Shown one piece after another: positions 27,614-37,442 of a DNA stretch of 64,000 nucleotides. A program made the translations under genes and the position numbers. The stretch comes from Corallincola holothuriorum (GTDB lineage: Bacteria; Pseudomonadota; Gammaproteobacteria; Enterobacterales; Neiellaceae), in NCBI RefSeq assembly GCF_003336225.1, contig NZ_QPID01000012.1, positions 106,459 through 170,458 on the forward strand, written 5' to 3'. The notes beneath the pieces are model-generated. The model saw only the letters and a program-made list of their open reading frames with translations. It searched no databases and was not told the origin of the DNA. How positions within the stretch are numbered: position 1 is the stretch's first letter; the number at the start of each line of letters is the position of its first letter.

Positions 27614-30412
27614 CTATCCTTTGCCACGCACTTTTTCGAGCAGAGCCAACGCATCTTCTCGCTGGGCAAATTGGGCTGCCGCAGGCTTAGCAAGCAGATT
27701 ATCCAACACTTTTTCCGCATCCGGATTCTGCTTATTCGCTGCTAACGCTTTCGCATAATTAAACTGTATGCCTAAATCGTTCGACGCCGTTGTCGCAGCC
27801 TTCGCTAACAACTCGACCGCTTCAGCATTTTTGCCTTGCGCCAATAAAACAGATCCCAAGGTATCCTGTACCATAGGGTTATTCTCGGCCTGGGCTAACG
27901 CTTGACGGGCAAACGATTCTGCCTCTTCTAATTGCCCTTGTTCAGAAAGCAGCCAAGCCAAGTTATTCAATGCGATCACATTTGCCGGGTTCTGTTCAAC
28001 CAAAATTCGATACTGCGCAATCGCTTTGTTTTGATCTTTTGCCAGGTAAATTTGCGCCAACAAACTACGAGGCCCCTGATCTTTTTCGTGCTCTTTCAAC
28101 CAGGCTTCCAGGTGACTCTGACCCTGCTCACTGTTGCCAGAGCGAACATAAGCGTGACCAAGATAAAGTGCTCTCTGCGTTGACGGGTGCTCCCTTTGCA
28201 CATTACCTAATAATCTAATGGCAGTGACCCACTGCCCCTGATGCATCGCCAGCCGTCCTTCCAGCTCAGTTAGATAGGGTGTATCAAGACCATCCGCTTT
28301 TAATGACGCAATCTCCTGCTCAGCAACCGCGATCTTGCCTGCTTTCAACTGCAAGTTCGCCATCATCATGCCGAGTAACGGTTCATTAGGTGCCTTAGTC
28401 ATGGCACCACGAGTGACGTTAATCGCTTTATCAAACTGCTGCTGATACTCATAAGTTTCAGCCACAAACAGTGCGGCACGGAAGTCGTCTGGTTTCTCTT
28501 CCAGCCACTGCTGATAGAGTGCAAGCGTCTCATCAAGCTTACTGGCTCTGGTTAGCATGCGCCCTTTGGTCATGACCGCATCAGCGTAGTAGGGGCTGTC
28601 TGGAGCGTAACCATCAAGTAAAGCTAATGCTTGATCAGTTTTACCTTGTGACAACAAGAACTGTGCTTTAACCAAAGGACCTTGAGTAAGTTCAGGATTA
28701 GCGGCGATAGACTCGTCTAGATATTTACCAACCAAAGTTGGGTCGCCACCTTCCCGCTCCACAAGAAACCACTCACGTAATAAGCGCAAGTTCAGTGGCG
28801 CATCAACCAACAGCCGCTGATACATATCGCGCGCCTTCAACACATCCTTTTGTTCCGCAGCAATCAACGCCGCTTGGTAATAAGTATTGCGTTTATCCCC
28901 TTCCAGCAACAACGCACGATCTAATTCAGCAGTGGCCTTATCAAACTCTGACATACTGCGATACACCGTAGCCAACAGGTTGGCGGCGTCTATCGATTCA
29001 GGCTCTTCTTGCACCCACTTTTGGGCGACTTCTAACGCTTCTGCCTTGCGCTCGCGTTTGATCAGATTTAATGCCAGCAGCAGCTTGGCGCTCTTCATAT
29101 CTGGATTCTCATTGAGCACGGCTTCAAGGTCAGCCAAGCCCCCGGTATCATCCATTGAGAGTTTTGCCATGCCTAACCGCAACATATTGGCCGGATCGCT
29201 GCTGTTTCCTAATGCCCGCTCAAACAACTCCTTTGCCTGCGCGTGCTCACCACTTTTCATAAACTCGTCTCCGAGTTGGGAAAGCAAAGCAGCGCCTTTC
29301 TCATCGTCAATTTCTAGACCACGCAGGGTGTCAGCGGCTTGCTCGTGGTAACCCAGGCGGAACTGAGTGATAGCCAAAGTTTTGCGCGCTAAATGATTCG
29401 CTGGTGTTAACGGCGCGATAGCGCTTAACAGTTGATAAGCTTGCTCATTGTTGCCATCGAGGAAATGACAATAGCCTGCAATCATTCGACTATTAAAATG
29501 TTCAGGAAGCGCTTGTAACACCTCGGATGTGCGTTCCAGCGCTGTTTTGCAATCTTTGCCCTCAAACGCGATCACGGCCTGGTAATAGACAGGTACCGGA
29601 TGATTTGGCAAAACTTTGCGTATTTTAGTCAGTACCTCTGTCGCCTGATCGAACTGCTTCGCCGCAATCAAAGCTTCGCTTTGCAGCAAGCGATAGCCCA
29701 TAATATTGGGCTCAACCTGCACTAACTGGGTAAAGATATCTGCCGCCGCTTGTGACTGACCATCGGCCAACAACAGACGGCCTTTTAGCAGCAACGCCTC
29801 AACAAAGTCAGGTTGCTCCTTTAACAGAGCATCCAGGCTGCCAAGCGCCGCAGACATCTGATTGTCCAGAGTCTTTAGGTAGGCATCACCCAGCTGCCCA
29901 AACGGGGCACGCGGATCCATCTCATTCGCCAACTCGAACTCAAGACGAGCATCTTCCGGCTTATTTTGATTAATCAGCGCCTGGCCGCGAAATATATGCA
30001 GGAAGAGACGTTTATCTGCGGGAACCTCCGACAGATCTCGGGTTAACTCCAGTAGCTCATCAATTTTTGCGGTTTGATTAAGCACCTTGGCCAGCGGAAT
30101 TAACACATCATTGCGATCCGCACCCAACTCCAACGCACGCTTTAGCTCTTTCTCTGCACCTTGAGCGTTTCCTTCAGACAGATAAGCGAGTCCTAACGCT
30201 AAACGAATATTGGCATTTTTAGGGTTCAGCTTCAGCGCGTTTTTATACTCAATAATGGCCGCTGCAGCTTGGCCTTCATTTAAGTACGTTTCCGCCGATG
30301 TCAGATACTCAGCCTCTGTTCTGTTGTCACCACAACCGGCCAACAGCACCGCTGTGGTCAACACACCCACGCGCCATAAATTACTCTTACCCATACCTAA
30401 CCAAGCCGCCAT
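27614..30412 (-). CDS. prsT: PEP-CTERM/exosortase system TPR-repeat lipoprotein PrsT
   Basis: A 932-residue lipoprotein with signal peptide and lipobox (VLLAGCGD), then almost entirely tetratricopeptide repeats, more than twenty by eye (for example AAAIIEYKNALKLNPKNANIR early on, and the LNNLAWLLSEQGQLEEAESFARQAL unit near the end). Length and layout match PrsT of exosortase A loci. TPR lipoproteins of this sort are thought to act as periplasmic or outer-membrane scaffolds for polysaccharide export. ATG 30412 is preceded by GAGGGAAG. It lies between prsR and the deacetylase gene in the same operon. Confidence 0.93.
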   Translation of the reverse strand: MAAWLGMGKSNLWRVGVLTTAVLLAGCGDNRTEAEYLTSAETYLNEGQAAAAIIEYKNALKLNPKNANIRLALGLAYLSEGNAQGAEKELKRALELGADRNDVLIPLAKVLNQTAKIDELLELTRDLSEVPADKRLFLHIFRGQALINQNKPEDARLEFELANEMDPRAPFGQLGDAYLKTLDNQMSAALGSLDALLKEQPDFVEALLLKGRLLLADGQSQAAADIFTQLVQVEPNIMGYRLLQSEALIAAKQFDQATEVLTKIRKVLPNHPVPVYYQAVIAFEGKDCKTALERTSEVLQALPEHFNSRMIAGYCHFLDGNNEQAYQLLSAIAPLTPANHLARKTLAITQFRLGYHEQAADTLRGLEIDDEKGAALLSQLGDEFMKSGEHAQAKELFERALGNSSDPANMLRLGMAKLSMDDTGGLADLEAVLNENPDMKSAKLLLALNLIKRERKAEALEVAQKWVQEEPESIDAANLLATVYRSMSEFDKATAELDRALLLEGDKRNTYYQAALIAAEQKDVLKARDMYQRLLVDAPLNLRLLREWFLVEREGGDPTLVGKYLDESIAANPELTQGPLVKAQFLLSQGKTDQALALLDGYAPDSPYYADAVMTKGRMLTRASKLDETLALYQQWLEEKPDDFRAALFVAETYEYQQQFDKAINVTRGAMTKAPNEPLLGMMMANLQLKAGKIAVAEQEIASLKADGLDTPYLTELEGRLAMHQGQWVTAIRLLGNVQREHPSTQRALYLGHAYVRSGNSEQGQSHLEAWLKEHEKDQGPRSLLAQIYLAKDQNKAIAQYRILVEQNPANVIALNNLAWLLSEQGQLEEAESFARQALAQAENNPMVQDTLGSVLLAQGKNAEAVELLAKAATTASNDLGIQFNYAKALAANKQNPDAEKVLDNLLAKPAAAQFAQREDALALLEKVRGKG

Positions 30413-30447
30413 TATCTTCCCTCGTTATTATTCGTTATCTGCTCTGC

Positions 30448-31821
30448 CTACTGAGCTCTTTTATTCCGTTCATCAGTGATGTTGTATTTGTCCATCAAGG
30501 AGTAAAGCGTTGGACGGGTGACTCCCAGCAATTCAGCCGATCGTGAAATGTTGTAATCGGTGTAACTAAACGCTTTAAAGATAAGTTTCTTTTCTGCCTC
30601 TTCACGAACCGCTCGCAGATTAAATGCCATATCTTTCTCAGCTAACAGATCCAAGCCAAGATCTTCGGCGCTAATCAGCTTGCTATCAGCCATGATGGCC
30701 GCGGACTTCACCTTATTCTGTAATTCACGGATATTACCCGGCCAGCTGTAACTACAAATCGCTTTAAGCGCGGTTTCATTGAACCCCAGCAAATTGCGTC
30801 CCAGCTCGCTGTTGTAATTGTGGAGGAATGAACGGGCAAGCAGGACAACATCGCCTTCACGCTCACGTAGGGCTGGCAATTGGAAAGTAATTTCAGAGAT
30901 CCGATAGAACAGGTCTTCTCTAAACTCGCCGCTCTCGACCATCTCTTTTAGATCACGGTTGGTGGCACAAACGACCCGAACATCGACGGGGAGTTCTGTC
31001 CTGCCGCCGACAGGCTCAATCACCCGCTCCTGCAAGAATCGCAGTAGCTTGGCCTGCAAGGCTCCAGGCATGTCACCTATTTCGTCGAGAAACAGTGTGC
31101 CACCCTGAGCACACTCAATTTTTCCCTGCGTCTTCTTGTGAGCGCCAGTGAACGCGCCTTTTTCAAAGCCAAAAAGCTCACTTTCTAATAGATTTTCAGG
31201 GATAGATGCACAGTTAATTGCGATAAAAGGCGCATTACGACGAGGGCTCAGCTGATGGATCGCTCGGGCAAAAACTTCTTTGCCGGTACCGCTTTCACCA
31301 AGCAGCAATGCCGTCGCTTCGGTCGGAGCGACACGCTCGATTAGGCGCAACACCCGCGTCATTTCAGGGCTATTGCCAATAATTCCTGCTGTTGCAGGAG
31401 ATTTCGACTCAACCAAACGACGATTTTCATCTTCAAGACGATGAAGTTGGAACGCACGATCGATGATGATCTGCAAAACATCCGGGTCAATTGGTTTGTG
31501 ATAGTAATCGTAAGCACCATCAGCCACGGCTCTAAGCGCATTGTCTTTATCATCATTACCGGTAACGACAATCACCTTAGTCGACGGTGACAACGCTAGA
31601 ATCTCTGACAAAGCCATGAGACCTTCAGAGGCGTTTGCGGGATCAGGCGGTAAGCCTAAATCCAAGGTCACAACCGCAGGTTCAAAGCGGCGTAACTGCT
31701 TAATTGCAGACGCTCTGTCTTCCGCAAAGACTAAGTTATATTTATCCAGGCTCCATTTAAGCTGCTTCTGGATGCCGGGATCGTCGTCAACGATCAACAG
31801 ATATTCTTTTTTAACCACCAA
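30448..31821 (-). CDS. prsR: Sigma-54-dependent response regulator PrsR
   Basis: A 457-residue NtrC-type activator. The receiver domain (YLLIVDDDPGIQKQLKW) has the phospho-acceptor Asp54 in VTLDLGLPPD and Lys in YHKPIDP. The AAA+ domain has Walker A GESGTGKE, the sigma-54 contact loop GAFTGA (intact) and Walker B GTLFLDEIGD. A Fis-type helix-turn-helix closes the protein (ISRSAELLGVTRPTLYSLM). It is expected to respond to PrsK and turn on sigma-54 promoters of polysaccharide and PEP-CTERM genes. Start is TTG 31821 or GTG 31818; GGAGAG lies 8 and 11 bases upstream respectively. Confidence 0.95.
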   Translation of the reverse strand: MVVKKEYLLIVDDDPGIQKQLKWSLDKYNLVFAEDRASAIKQLRRFEPAVVTLDLGLPPDPANASEGLMALSEILALSPSTKVIVVTGNDDKDNALRAVADGAYDYYHKPIDPDVLQIIIDRAFQLHRLEDENRRLVESKSPATAGIIGNSPEMTRVLRLIERVAPTEATALLLGESGTGKEVFARAIHQLSPRRNAPFIAINCASIPENLLESELFGFEKGAFTGAHKKTQGKIECAQGGTLFLDEIGDMPGALQAKLLRFLQERVIEPVGGRTELPVDVRVVCATNRDLKEMVESGEFREDLFYRISEITFQLPALREREGDVVLLARSFLHNYNSELGRNLLGFNETALKAICSYSWPGNIRELQNKVKSAAIMADSKLISAEDLGLDLLAEKDMAFNLRAVREEAEKKLIFKAFSYTDYNISRSAELLGVTRPTLYSLMDKYNITDERNKRAQ

Positions 31822-31871
31822 AGCCTGTACTCTCCATGTCTACTGGGCAAAGTTAGTATGACAGATCCACA

Positions 31872-33920
31872 CTAGCTGTGAAGGGGCAAACGCAGGGTAA
31901 AACAGCTACCTTCCCCAAGCTCACTTTGCACCGTTAAATTACCACCACAGTTCTGCACAAACTGGCGAGCATCGTATACCCCGATACCCATACCAGCGTT
32001 ACCCTTAGTCGTGTCAAAGGGTTTAAACAATCGCTCGTTTATAAATTGAGCAGACATGCCGGAGCCAGTATCACTGACGCAGATATCCACCCAATCGTTA
32101 TTAGTTGTAAGGCTCACCGTCACGCTACCGCTTTTGTCGGTAGCGTCTTGCGCATTTTGGATCAAATTACCAATAATGGCGGAAAAACGCTCGCTATCTA
32201 CTCGAATTGTGGCATCAGTTACACATGATAATTCAGGTTGCGGTTGTTGTGACTGATGCCGTGCGACTTGTTCTTTTAGCAAGGCGCACAAAGCGACCTG
32301 TCGCCGAGACTCAGGGGAGGGCGCACTCTGCTTCAATTGATTCATAATGCGCTGCATCTTTGACACCGCATTGGTCAATGTATCCAGGCTGTCATCAATA
32401 AACTCGGGATTATGTTTATGCCTGACAGCGTTAACCACAATGAGATTTAGCTGCGCCACAATGTTTTTCAAATCATGCACTAAAAAAGCAGACATGCGGT
32501 TAAACGCATCAAACTGTTTGGATTCTGCTAAGGCTTCCGACGCTTCATGCAGACTAAGAAAAGTCGCAAGCTGATGGGTCACCGTGTTGAAGAGATCCCT
32601 GTCTTCCCAATTGATTTCAGGTTCCCCCTCTAGCCGACCTAAGGCAAAAAATCCGGTCAGCTCTTCCCCCTCGATCATCGGCACTAAGGTTTTGATTCCG
32701 TACTTGTGCAGCAACGGTACATCGAGCGTCAGTTCCGGGTAACGTTCAGGGTGCTCGGAAAATTCATGCAGGTCGATAATCCAGCGACTTTGCAAACAAA
32801 ACGCTTCCGCACGGATCACCTCGCTAGCAATAAGTTGCGCTTGTTCCGCAGTAATTGTTCCCAAATGGGCCTGAATAGACAACATACGGTCTGAACGACG
32901 TAAAAGGATGCCGGCAGGTGCCTTGGCAACCGTGGCCATTGCATCAAGGGCAGTCTGGTAAATACAAGCGTCATCCGCTCGCTCTGCCAATTTCTGGTTA
33001 GTTTTCAACCACTCAATTCGATAATCATAACGGTTGGCATAAAAATGTTTGGTTATAAACACTTGCACTTGGCGGCGCAGTGATTCAGACAAGAACAGAG
33101 AAGCCAGCAGAAGCAAAGCTAAAGCAAAAAACAGCACTTGCCCGAGTGTTCCCCACTCACCACCAAAAAAGCGAATGTAATAGCCAACAGCAGCCATCAA
33201 CAGCAGATACAAACCGGCGCCAAACAGCAAGGTGCTGTGATAAACCACCTGACGAGATACGAAGATCCGCAACGATAGCTGCTTGATGCGTCGAGCAGAG
33301 ATAAGTAGAAACGGCACAGTAAGGGCAAAGACGACACCTCGTCCGACCCACATCATGAGATCGAGATGATTAAACAGTGTCGCTTCCGCAAACATGGCAA
33401 AATCAAATGCAAACTGTGCCCCATAGGCCAAACACAGTGGCTTTAATGCCCACTTTTGCTGCCGATCACCAAAGCGAAAGACTTGCTCAACAATCATTAG
33501 ACCAACCACAGCAAGTGACAGATGTGCACTAAACAGCACGGTCACTGGCGGAAAACCTAGCTCAGGCATAAAGAGATCCATCACCACCAGCAACAAAGCT
33601 AATGGCACAAATATCCGCAATAGCCGACTTTGGGCAATCAGTTGATTCAAATTATCAGACGTTTGTAACAGGCTGCCCAAAAATAAAATGCAGGTAATAT
33701 AGCGAACGGCGTCCAGCGCTAACATCAAGTGATAGGGAGGGCTTGCAGTCAAACTGGCCACCGCGAGCACTAATGACCAAATCCCGCTAACCAGCGTTGC
33801 AACCACCAACAATCGTGCTGGCAACCCCTCTCTACGAGCGGTCAGCTGAAGCCCAAAAAAGAGCAGAAATGCCAAGGCGGCAAAGAGATAGCTGGCTAAA
33901 TTAATATGAGCCATATCCAT
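31872..33920 (-). CDS. prsK: Exosortase system sensor histidine kinase PrsK
   Basis: A 682-residue membrane kinase. Eight or so N-terminal hydrophobic segments (to about residue 285) are followed by a GAF-like domain, the His-box FLVHDLKNIVAQLNLIV with the phospho-accepting His, and a catalytic domain with NLIQNAQDATD (N box) and VSDTGSGMS, NAGMGIGVYDAR (G boxes). This layout is that of PrsK. ATG 33920 is preceded by GGAGGT at 10 bases; the frame is open to 33959. The stop is about 50 bases before prsR. It heads the minus-strand operon and diverges from lapG. Confidence 0.93.
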   Translation of the reverse strand: MDMAHINLASYLFAALAFLLFFGLQLTARREGLPARLLVVATLVSGIWSLVLAVASLTASPPYHLMLALDAVRYITCILFLGSLLQTSDNLNQLIAQSRLLRIFVPLALLLVVMDLFMPELGFPPVTVLFSAHLSLAVVGLMIVEQVFRFGDRQQKWALKPLCLAYGAQFAFDFAMFAEATLFNHLDLMMWVGRGVVFALTVPFLLISARRIKQLSLRIFVSRQVVYHSTLLFGAGLYLLLMAAVGYYIRFFGGEWGTLGQVLFFALALLLLASLFLSESLRRQVQVFITKHFYANRYDYRIEWLKTNQKLAERADDACIYQTALDAMATVAKAPAGILLRRSDRMLSIQAHLGTITAEQAQLIASEVIRAEAFCLQSRWIIDLHEFSEHPERYPELTLDVPLLHKYGIKTLVPMIEGEELTGFFALGRLEGEPEINWEDRDLFNTVTHQLATFLSLHEASEALAESKQFDAFNRMSAFLVHDLKNIVAQLNLIVVNAVRHKHNPEFIDDSLDTLTNAVSKMQRIMNQLKQSAPSPESRRQVALCALLKEQVARHQSQQPQPELSCVTDATIRVDSERFSAIIGNLIQNAQDATDKSGSVTVSLTTNNDWVDICVSDTGSGMSAQFINERLFKPFDTTKGNAGMGIGVYDARQFVQNCGGNLTVQSELGEGSCFTLRLPLHS

Positions 33921-34147
33921 GCTGTCATCAACCTCCGATGTATCACAGCAAAACAGCAACGTTAAACGACGTCGATACTAACAGTAATTACTTACCAGCA
34001 ATATGAGAGCATCTTAGAAACGAGAAGCAATCGTAAATAAACCACAAAATACGTGATTCGAGCGCCGAACCAATAGGTTAGCTAATATCCCATAGCGCCG
34101 AAGTCTGCACTACACTGGATATATCGACAAAAAACTGCAGGCATTCT

Positions 34148-34810
34148 GTGTCGCTCCCACTGTCAAATATCGCAAAAATTGCCATTTTTCTATGCGGTTT
34201 ACTGTTAATCGCATCTTTGCGTTCAGATGACTTCCTACAAATTTTTTCACCAGCACTGTTTACCAAAGTCAGTGAAGATTATGGTGACGAAGCAGCAGCA
34301 CGGGTGCGAAAGTTAAAGCGTTTGTTAGAAAGAGGGCAAAATTTAGCCGAAAGGGATAAATTGAAGCTGATTAACAAGCATTTTAACAAAATTGAATTTC
34401 GCAGCGATCAAAGCCATTGGGGGAAAGTCGACTACTGGGCCACCCCTATTGAGCTGATTGCGACAGGGGCAGGGGATTGTGAAGACTACTCCATCGCCAA
34501 ATATTTTTCTCTCCGTGCACTTGGTGTCGCCCCGGAAAAACTGCGGCTAATGTATGTAAAAGCCGTGCGTATTAATCAAGCACATATGGTGCTCACCTAT
34601 TATCCTGAACCCGACTCAATGCCACTGGTTCTGGACAATTTGACCGATAGTATTTTACCCGCCTCAAAGCGTAAAGATCTTATCCCTGTGTACAGCTTTA
34701 ATGCGGAAGGGTTATGGCAAAGTAAAGCTTTAAACCAAGGTAAACGTGTTATTGAGAACAGTCAGGCTCCCTGGCACGAATTATTAAACCGAATAGAATC
34801 AGGTTATTAA
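34148..34810 (+). CDS. lapG: Periplasmic transglutaminase-like cysteine protease LapG
   Basis: A 220-residue bacterial transglutaminase-like cysteine peptidase. An N-terminal hydrophobic signal/anchor (IAIFLCGLLLIASL) puts it in the periplasm. The catalytic triad is visible: Cys111 in GAGDCEDYSIAK, His146 in INQAHMVLTY and Asp163 in LVLDNLTD. LapG cleaves the N-terminus of a large surface adhesin when cyclic di-GMP is low. The partner lapD follows 12 bases on. The start is GTG 34148 by frame and signal peptide; the ribosome site is poor. No LapA-type adhesin is in the window. Confidence 0.93.
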   Translation: MSLPLSNIAKIAIFLCGLLLIASLRSDDFLQIFSPALFTKVSEDYGDEAAARVRKLKRLLERGQNLAERDKLKLINKHFNKIEFRSDQSHWGKVDYWATPIELIATGAGDCEDYSIAKYFSLRALGVAPEKLRLMYVKAVRINQAHMVLTYYPEPDSMPLVLDNLTDSILPASKRKDLIPVYSFNAEGLWQSKALNQGKRVIENSQAPWHELLNRIESGY

Positions 34811-34822
34811 GAGGAATACACC

Positions 34823-36802
34823 ATGTCAGCCACTCCATTAATCAAACGGTTGTTCCTCGGCCCGACTTTTCGCGGTCAGGTGATACGCCTGCTTATCGCC
34901 ACCAGCTTGCTTGGTTCCGTTGCTTACTTTGCTGTACAACTAAACCAAACCCAACAGTACCTAAAAGCACAGCTCAGCACCCATGCTCAGGACACCGCAT
35001 ACTACTTCGGTATGTGGTGCCGTGACTATGTGGCTGCGGGGGATCTGGCGATGGTAGAAACGCAAGTCAGTAGCTTGGTTGATTCGAACTATATCGTTGA
35101 GTTCACCCTAACCGACAAAGCTGGCAAAGAGGTATTAAAAAGGGTCGGAAGTAATCAAATAGAGGGCGTCCCCAGTTGGTTTGTGAATTGGTATGTACTT
35201 GAACCCGGCGTAGGTACATCAGAGCTTTACGCCTGGGAAAAACTGGGAGCGATTGAAATAAAAAGTAATACTGGTTTGGCTTACGAATACCTATGGAAAT
35301 CAGCAAAAAAGAGTTTGTTAGTCGCCCTACTCATCGCCGCTGTTGCATCGCTGATTGGCTACGCTTTGTTGTTTTTCATTGTTCGTCCACTGCGTGCAAT
35401 CGAAGCTCAAGCCAATGCCATTGCGGCACGCGATTTTTCAAAAATTAGTCAGCTCCCTGGCACGGAAGAGCTTAGAAGTGTCGTTGTAGCGATGAACCGC
35501 ATGGCGAAAGCGATAGAGAAGAACTTCAAAGCAGTCAGCGAACGTGCCGATAAACTACAAGCCGAAGCCTATATTGATGGCTTAACCCAATTAGGTAATC
35601 GTCGCGCCTTTCTCGCTCACCTCAAACAACTACTGAATGATCCAGAGCAACCCAGTGGCGCTTTATGGTTCGTTCACTTAACCGGACTTGAAAGCTTGCA
35701 GCAAAGAGCTGGAGCCCCTATTGCCAAAGATCAGGTAAAACGAGTCTGCGAACTGTGTCGCGAGCTCGCTGAGCATTTCGAAGGCATGGCATTTCGCACA
35801 TCAGAAAGCGAGATAGCAATGGTTGTACCCAGACTCCATCAGCTAGACCAAGACGCCAATAGCCTGAGCACTTCATTGGATGCGCTAGCCCACCCAGAAC
35901 AGACACAGGGCGTCGCCATCCTTGGTATCTGTGAATATCGTCCCGGTATGGAGTTGAAACAACTACTTGCCAACGCCGACCATGCATTAACACTGGCGGG
36001 ACAACCAGGCGAGCAGCGATTCCATATACTTGCACCGGAAGAGAATCTGGCGACTGACCAACTGGATATTAGTCAACGACGGGCCAAAATGAGCAGGCTC
36101 ATCACACCGCCGCAGCTAAAGCTAAGCTGTCAGCCAATTCTTGCTAAAGATGGTCAGCAAGTGCAGATGTTCGAATTACTGTCACGATTCTTTGATGACC
36201 AAGGGGCGGCGATGAACACGCCAGATCTATTCGCCGAACTAAGTCGACTGGGTTTGATTGAACAACTTGATCGCGCAGTGATCAAGGAAGCTCTGGAAGT
36301 GGCGCGTGTGCATCAAGGCGCTCGGCTAGCCATTAACCTGTCAATGCAAACGATACTCAGCACAGAATTTCTAGCTTGGTTGGCCAACCAGCTTCCCAAA
36401 GCCAGAGGTCTTCGTAAACGAATCACCTTTGAACTCAGTGAACATAGTATTCAATTACACATGAAAGCTGCACAGAGCTTTATACAAACAGTCAGAGCAC
36501 TTGGTCTCAAAGTCACCATAGAGAAATTTGGTGTCAGCACCTTACCCTTTTCCTACCTAAAACAGATCCGCCCCGACCATATTAAAGTGGCAGGTAACTA
36601 CGTCCATGACATCAACAAAGATATTGAAAACAAAGATTTTATAACAACCCTAATACAGCTGGGACACGGTCTTGACATTGCGGTATTTGCCGAGCAAGTT
36701 GAGGATGAGGAAGCGGCGAACACCCTCAAAGAGTTAGGTATCGATGGTCTGCAAGGCTATCTGTTTGGGCAACCTTACTCGGTCGATGAAATAGGCAAAT
36801 AA
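34823..36802 (+). CDS. lapD: Cyclic di-GMP receptor LapD with degenerate GGDEF and EAL domains
   Basis: A 659-residue inner-membrane receptor. Order: membrane helix (about 22-40), periplasmic LapD/MoxY-type sensor domain (about 45-160, with YYFGMWCRDYV and the conserved Trp-rich loop near residue 115), second helix (about 165-190), HAMP, then GGDEF-like and EAL-like domains. The GGDEF signature is replaced by SESEI and the EAL motif by ELL (MFELLSRF); DDFG is replaced by EKFG. So it should bind c-di-GMP without making or cutting it, as LapD does, and sequester LapG when bound. GAGGAA precedes the ATG. Confidence 0.94.
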   Translation: MSATPLIKRLFLGPTFRGQVIRLLIATSLLGSVAYFAVQLNQTQQYLKAQLSTHAQDTAYYFGMWCRDYVAAGDLAMVETQVSSLVDSNYIVEFTLTDKAGKEVLKRVGSNQIEGVPSWFVNWYVLEPGVGTSELYAWEKLGAIEIKSNTGLAYEYLWKSAKKSLLVALLIAAVASLIGYALLFFIVRPLRAIEAQANAIAARDFSKISQLPGTEELRSVVVAMNRMAKAIEKNFKAVSERADKLQAEAYIDGLTQLGNRRAFLAHLKQLLNDPEQPSGALWFVHLTGLESLQQRAGAPIAKDQVKRVCELCRELAEHFEGMAFRTSESEIAMVVPRLHQLDQDANSLSTSLDALAHPEQTQGVAILGICEYRPGMELKQLLANADHALTLAGQPGEQRFHILAPEENLATDQLDISQRRAKMSRLITPPQLKLSCQPILAKDGQQVQMFELLSRFFDDQGAAMNTPDLFAELSRLGLIEQLDRAVIKEALEVARVHQGARLAINLSMQTILSTEFLAWLANQLPKARGLRKRITFELSEHSIQLHMKAAQSFIQTVRALGLKVTIEKFGVSTLPFSYLKQIRPDHIKVAGNYVHDINKDIENKDFITTLIQLGHGLDIAVFAEQVEDEEAANTLKELGIDGLQGYLFGQPYSVDEIGK

Positions 36803-36842
36803 CCTTATCATCTGCCATAAGTGGATGCGTAAGAAGCCTCCA

Positions 36843-37313
36843 CTAGTTTAATGCTGATGTCCCTGCACCGTTGTCGGAAGGTAACAAGTCATCAGGAACT
36901 CGCTTATAAACAACTTCAGATTGGTCGCTGGCTAAACTATCACTGTCAACGACGGTGACAGCAAAAAAATAGTAACCATCATCCAACATATCAACCACTA
37001 GTTCTGGTCTTTCGTCGCCGCCAGGCACTTCATCGAGTAGCTCAAGTTTATAGCGGCTTTTGCCATACCAAACTTGATACTTAGCGATTTCCCAGCTTTG
37101 TAGCGGTATATGATCTGTACGTGTAGTAGGCGCATCCCAACTTAGTACTGGCAGCTCAACAGGTTGGGGATCTTCTGGCGGCGCAGGATCAACAGGAATA
37201 ACCACGCCGGGTGAGTTCTCTTCCGGAGTATCAGATCCCCCCCCACCACAGCCAACTAAATTCAGACACGAAAAAACTAATACCGCGGGTAACAGCGGTT
37301 TCATCACATTCAC
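36843..37313 (-). CDS. Small lipoprotein with fibronectin type III-like domain
   Basis: A 156-residue lipoprotein: signal peptide with lipobox LVGC followed by GGGG, a Pro/Asp/Glu linker, then one FN3-like domain (LSWDAPTTRTDHIPLQ ... YQVWYGKSRYKLEL ... GYYFFAVTVVDSDSLASD). That domain resembles the C-terminal domain of the lipoprotein at 16614-17870 in sequence and order of motifs. Start is GTG 37313 with AGGGAAAG 6 bases upstream. Its stop lies about 40 bases after the lapD stop on the other strand. Function is unknown; surface display next to a polysaccharide/adhesin locus is likely. Confidence 0.75.
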   Translation of the reverse strand: MNVMKPLLPAVLVFSCLNLVGCGGGGSDTPEENSPGVVIPVDPAPPEDPQPVELPVLSWDAPTTRTDHIPLQSWEIAKYQVWYGKSRYKLELLDEVPGGDERPELVVDMLDDGYYFFAVTVVDSDSLASDQSEVVYKRVPDDLLPSDNGAGTSALN

Positions 37314-37442
37314 AACCGACTTTCCCTGTTAAAAGCCAACAATGGCTAATCTAAGAAATAATAACTATTGCGGTTGTCGACAGCAGGACAAAACACGCTC
37401 TACTTCATACAACAGCGCGACCTACCTTCACATGATGCGGCG

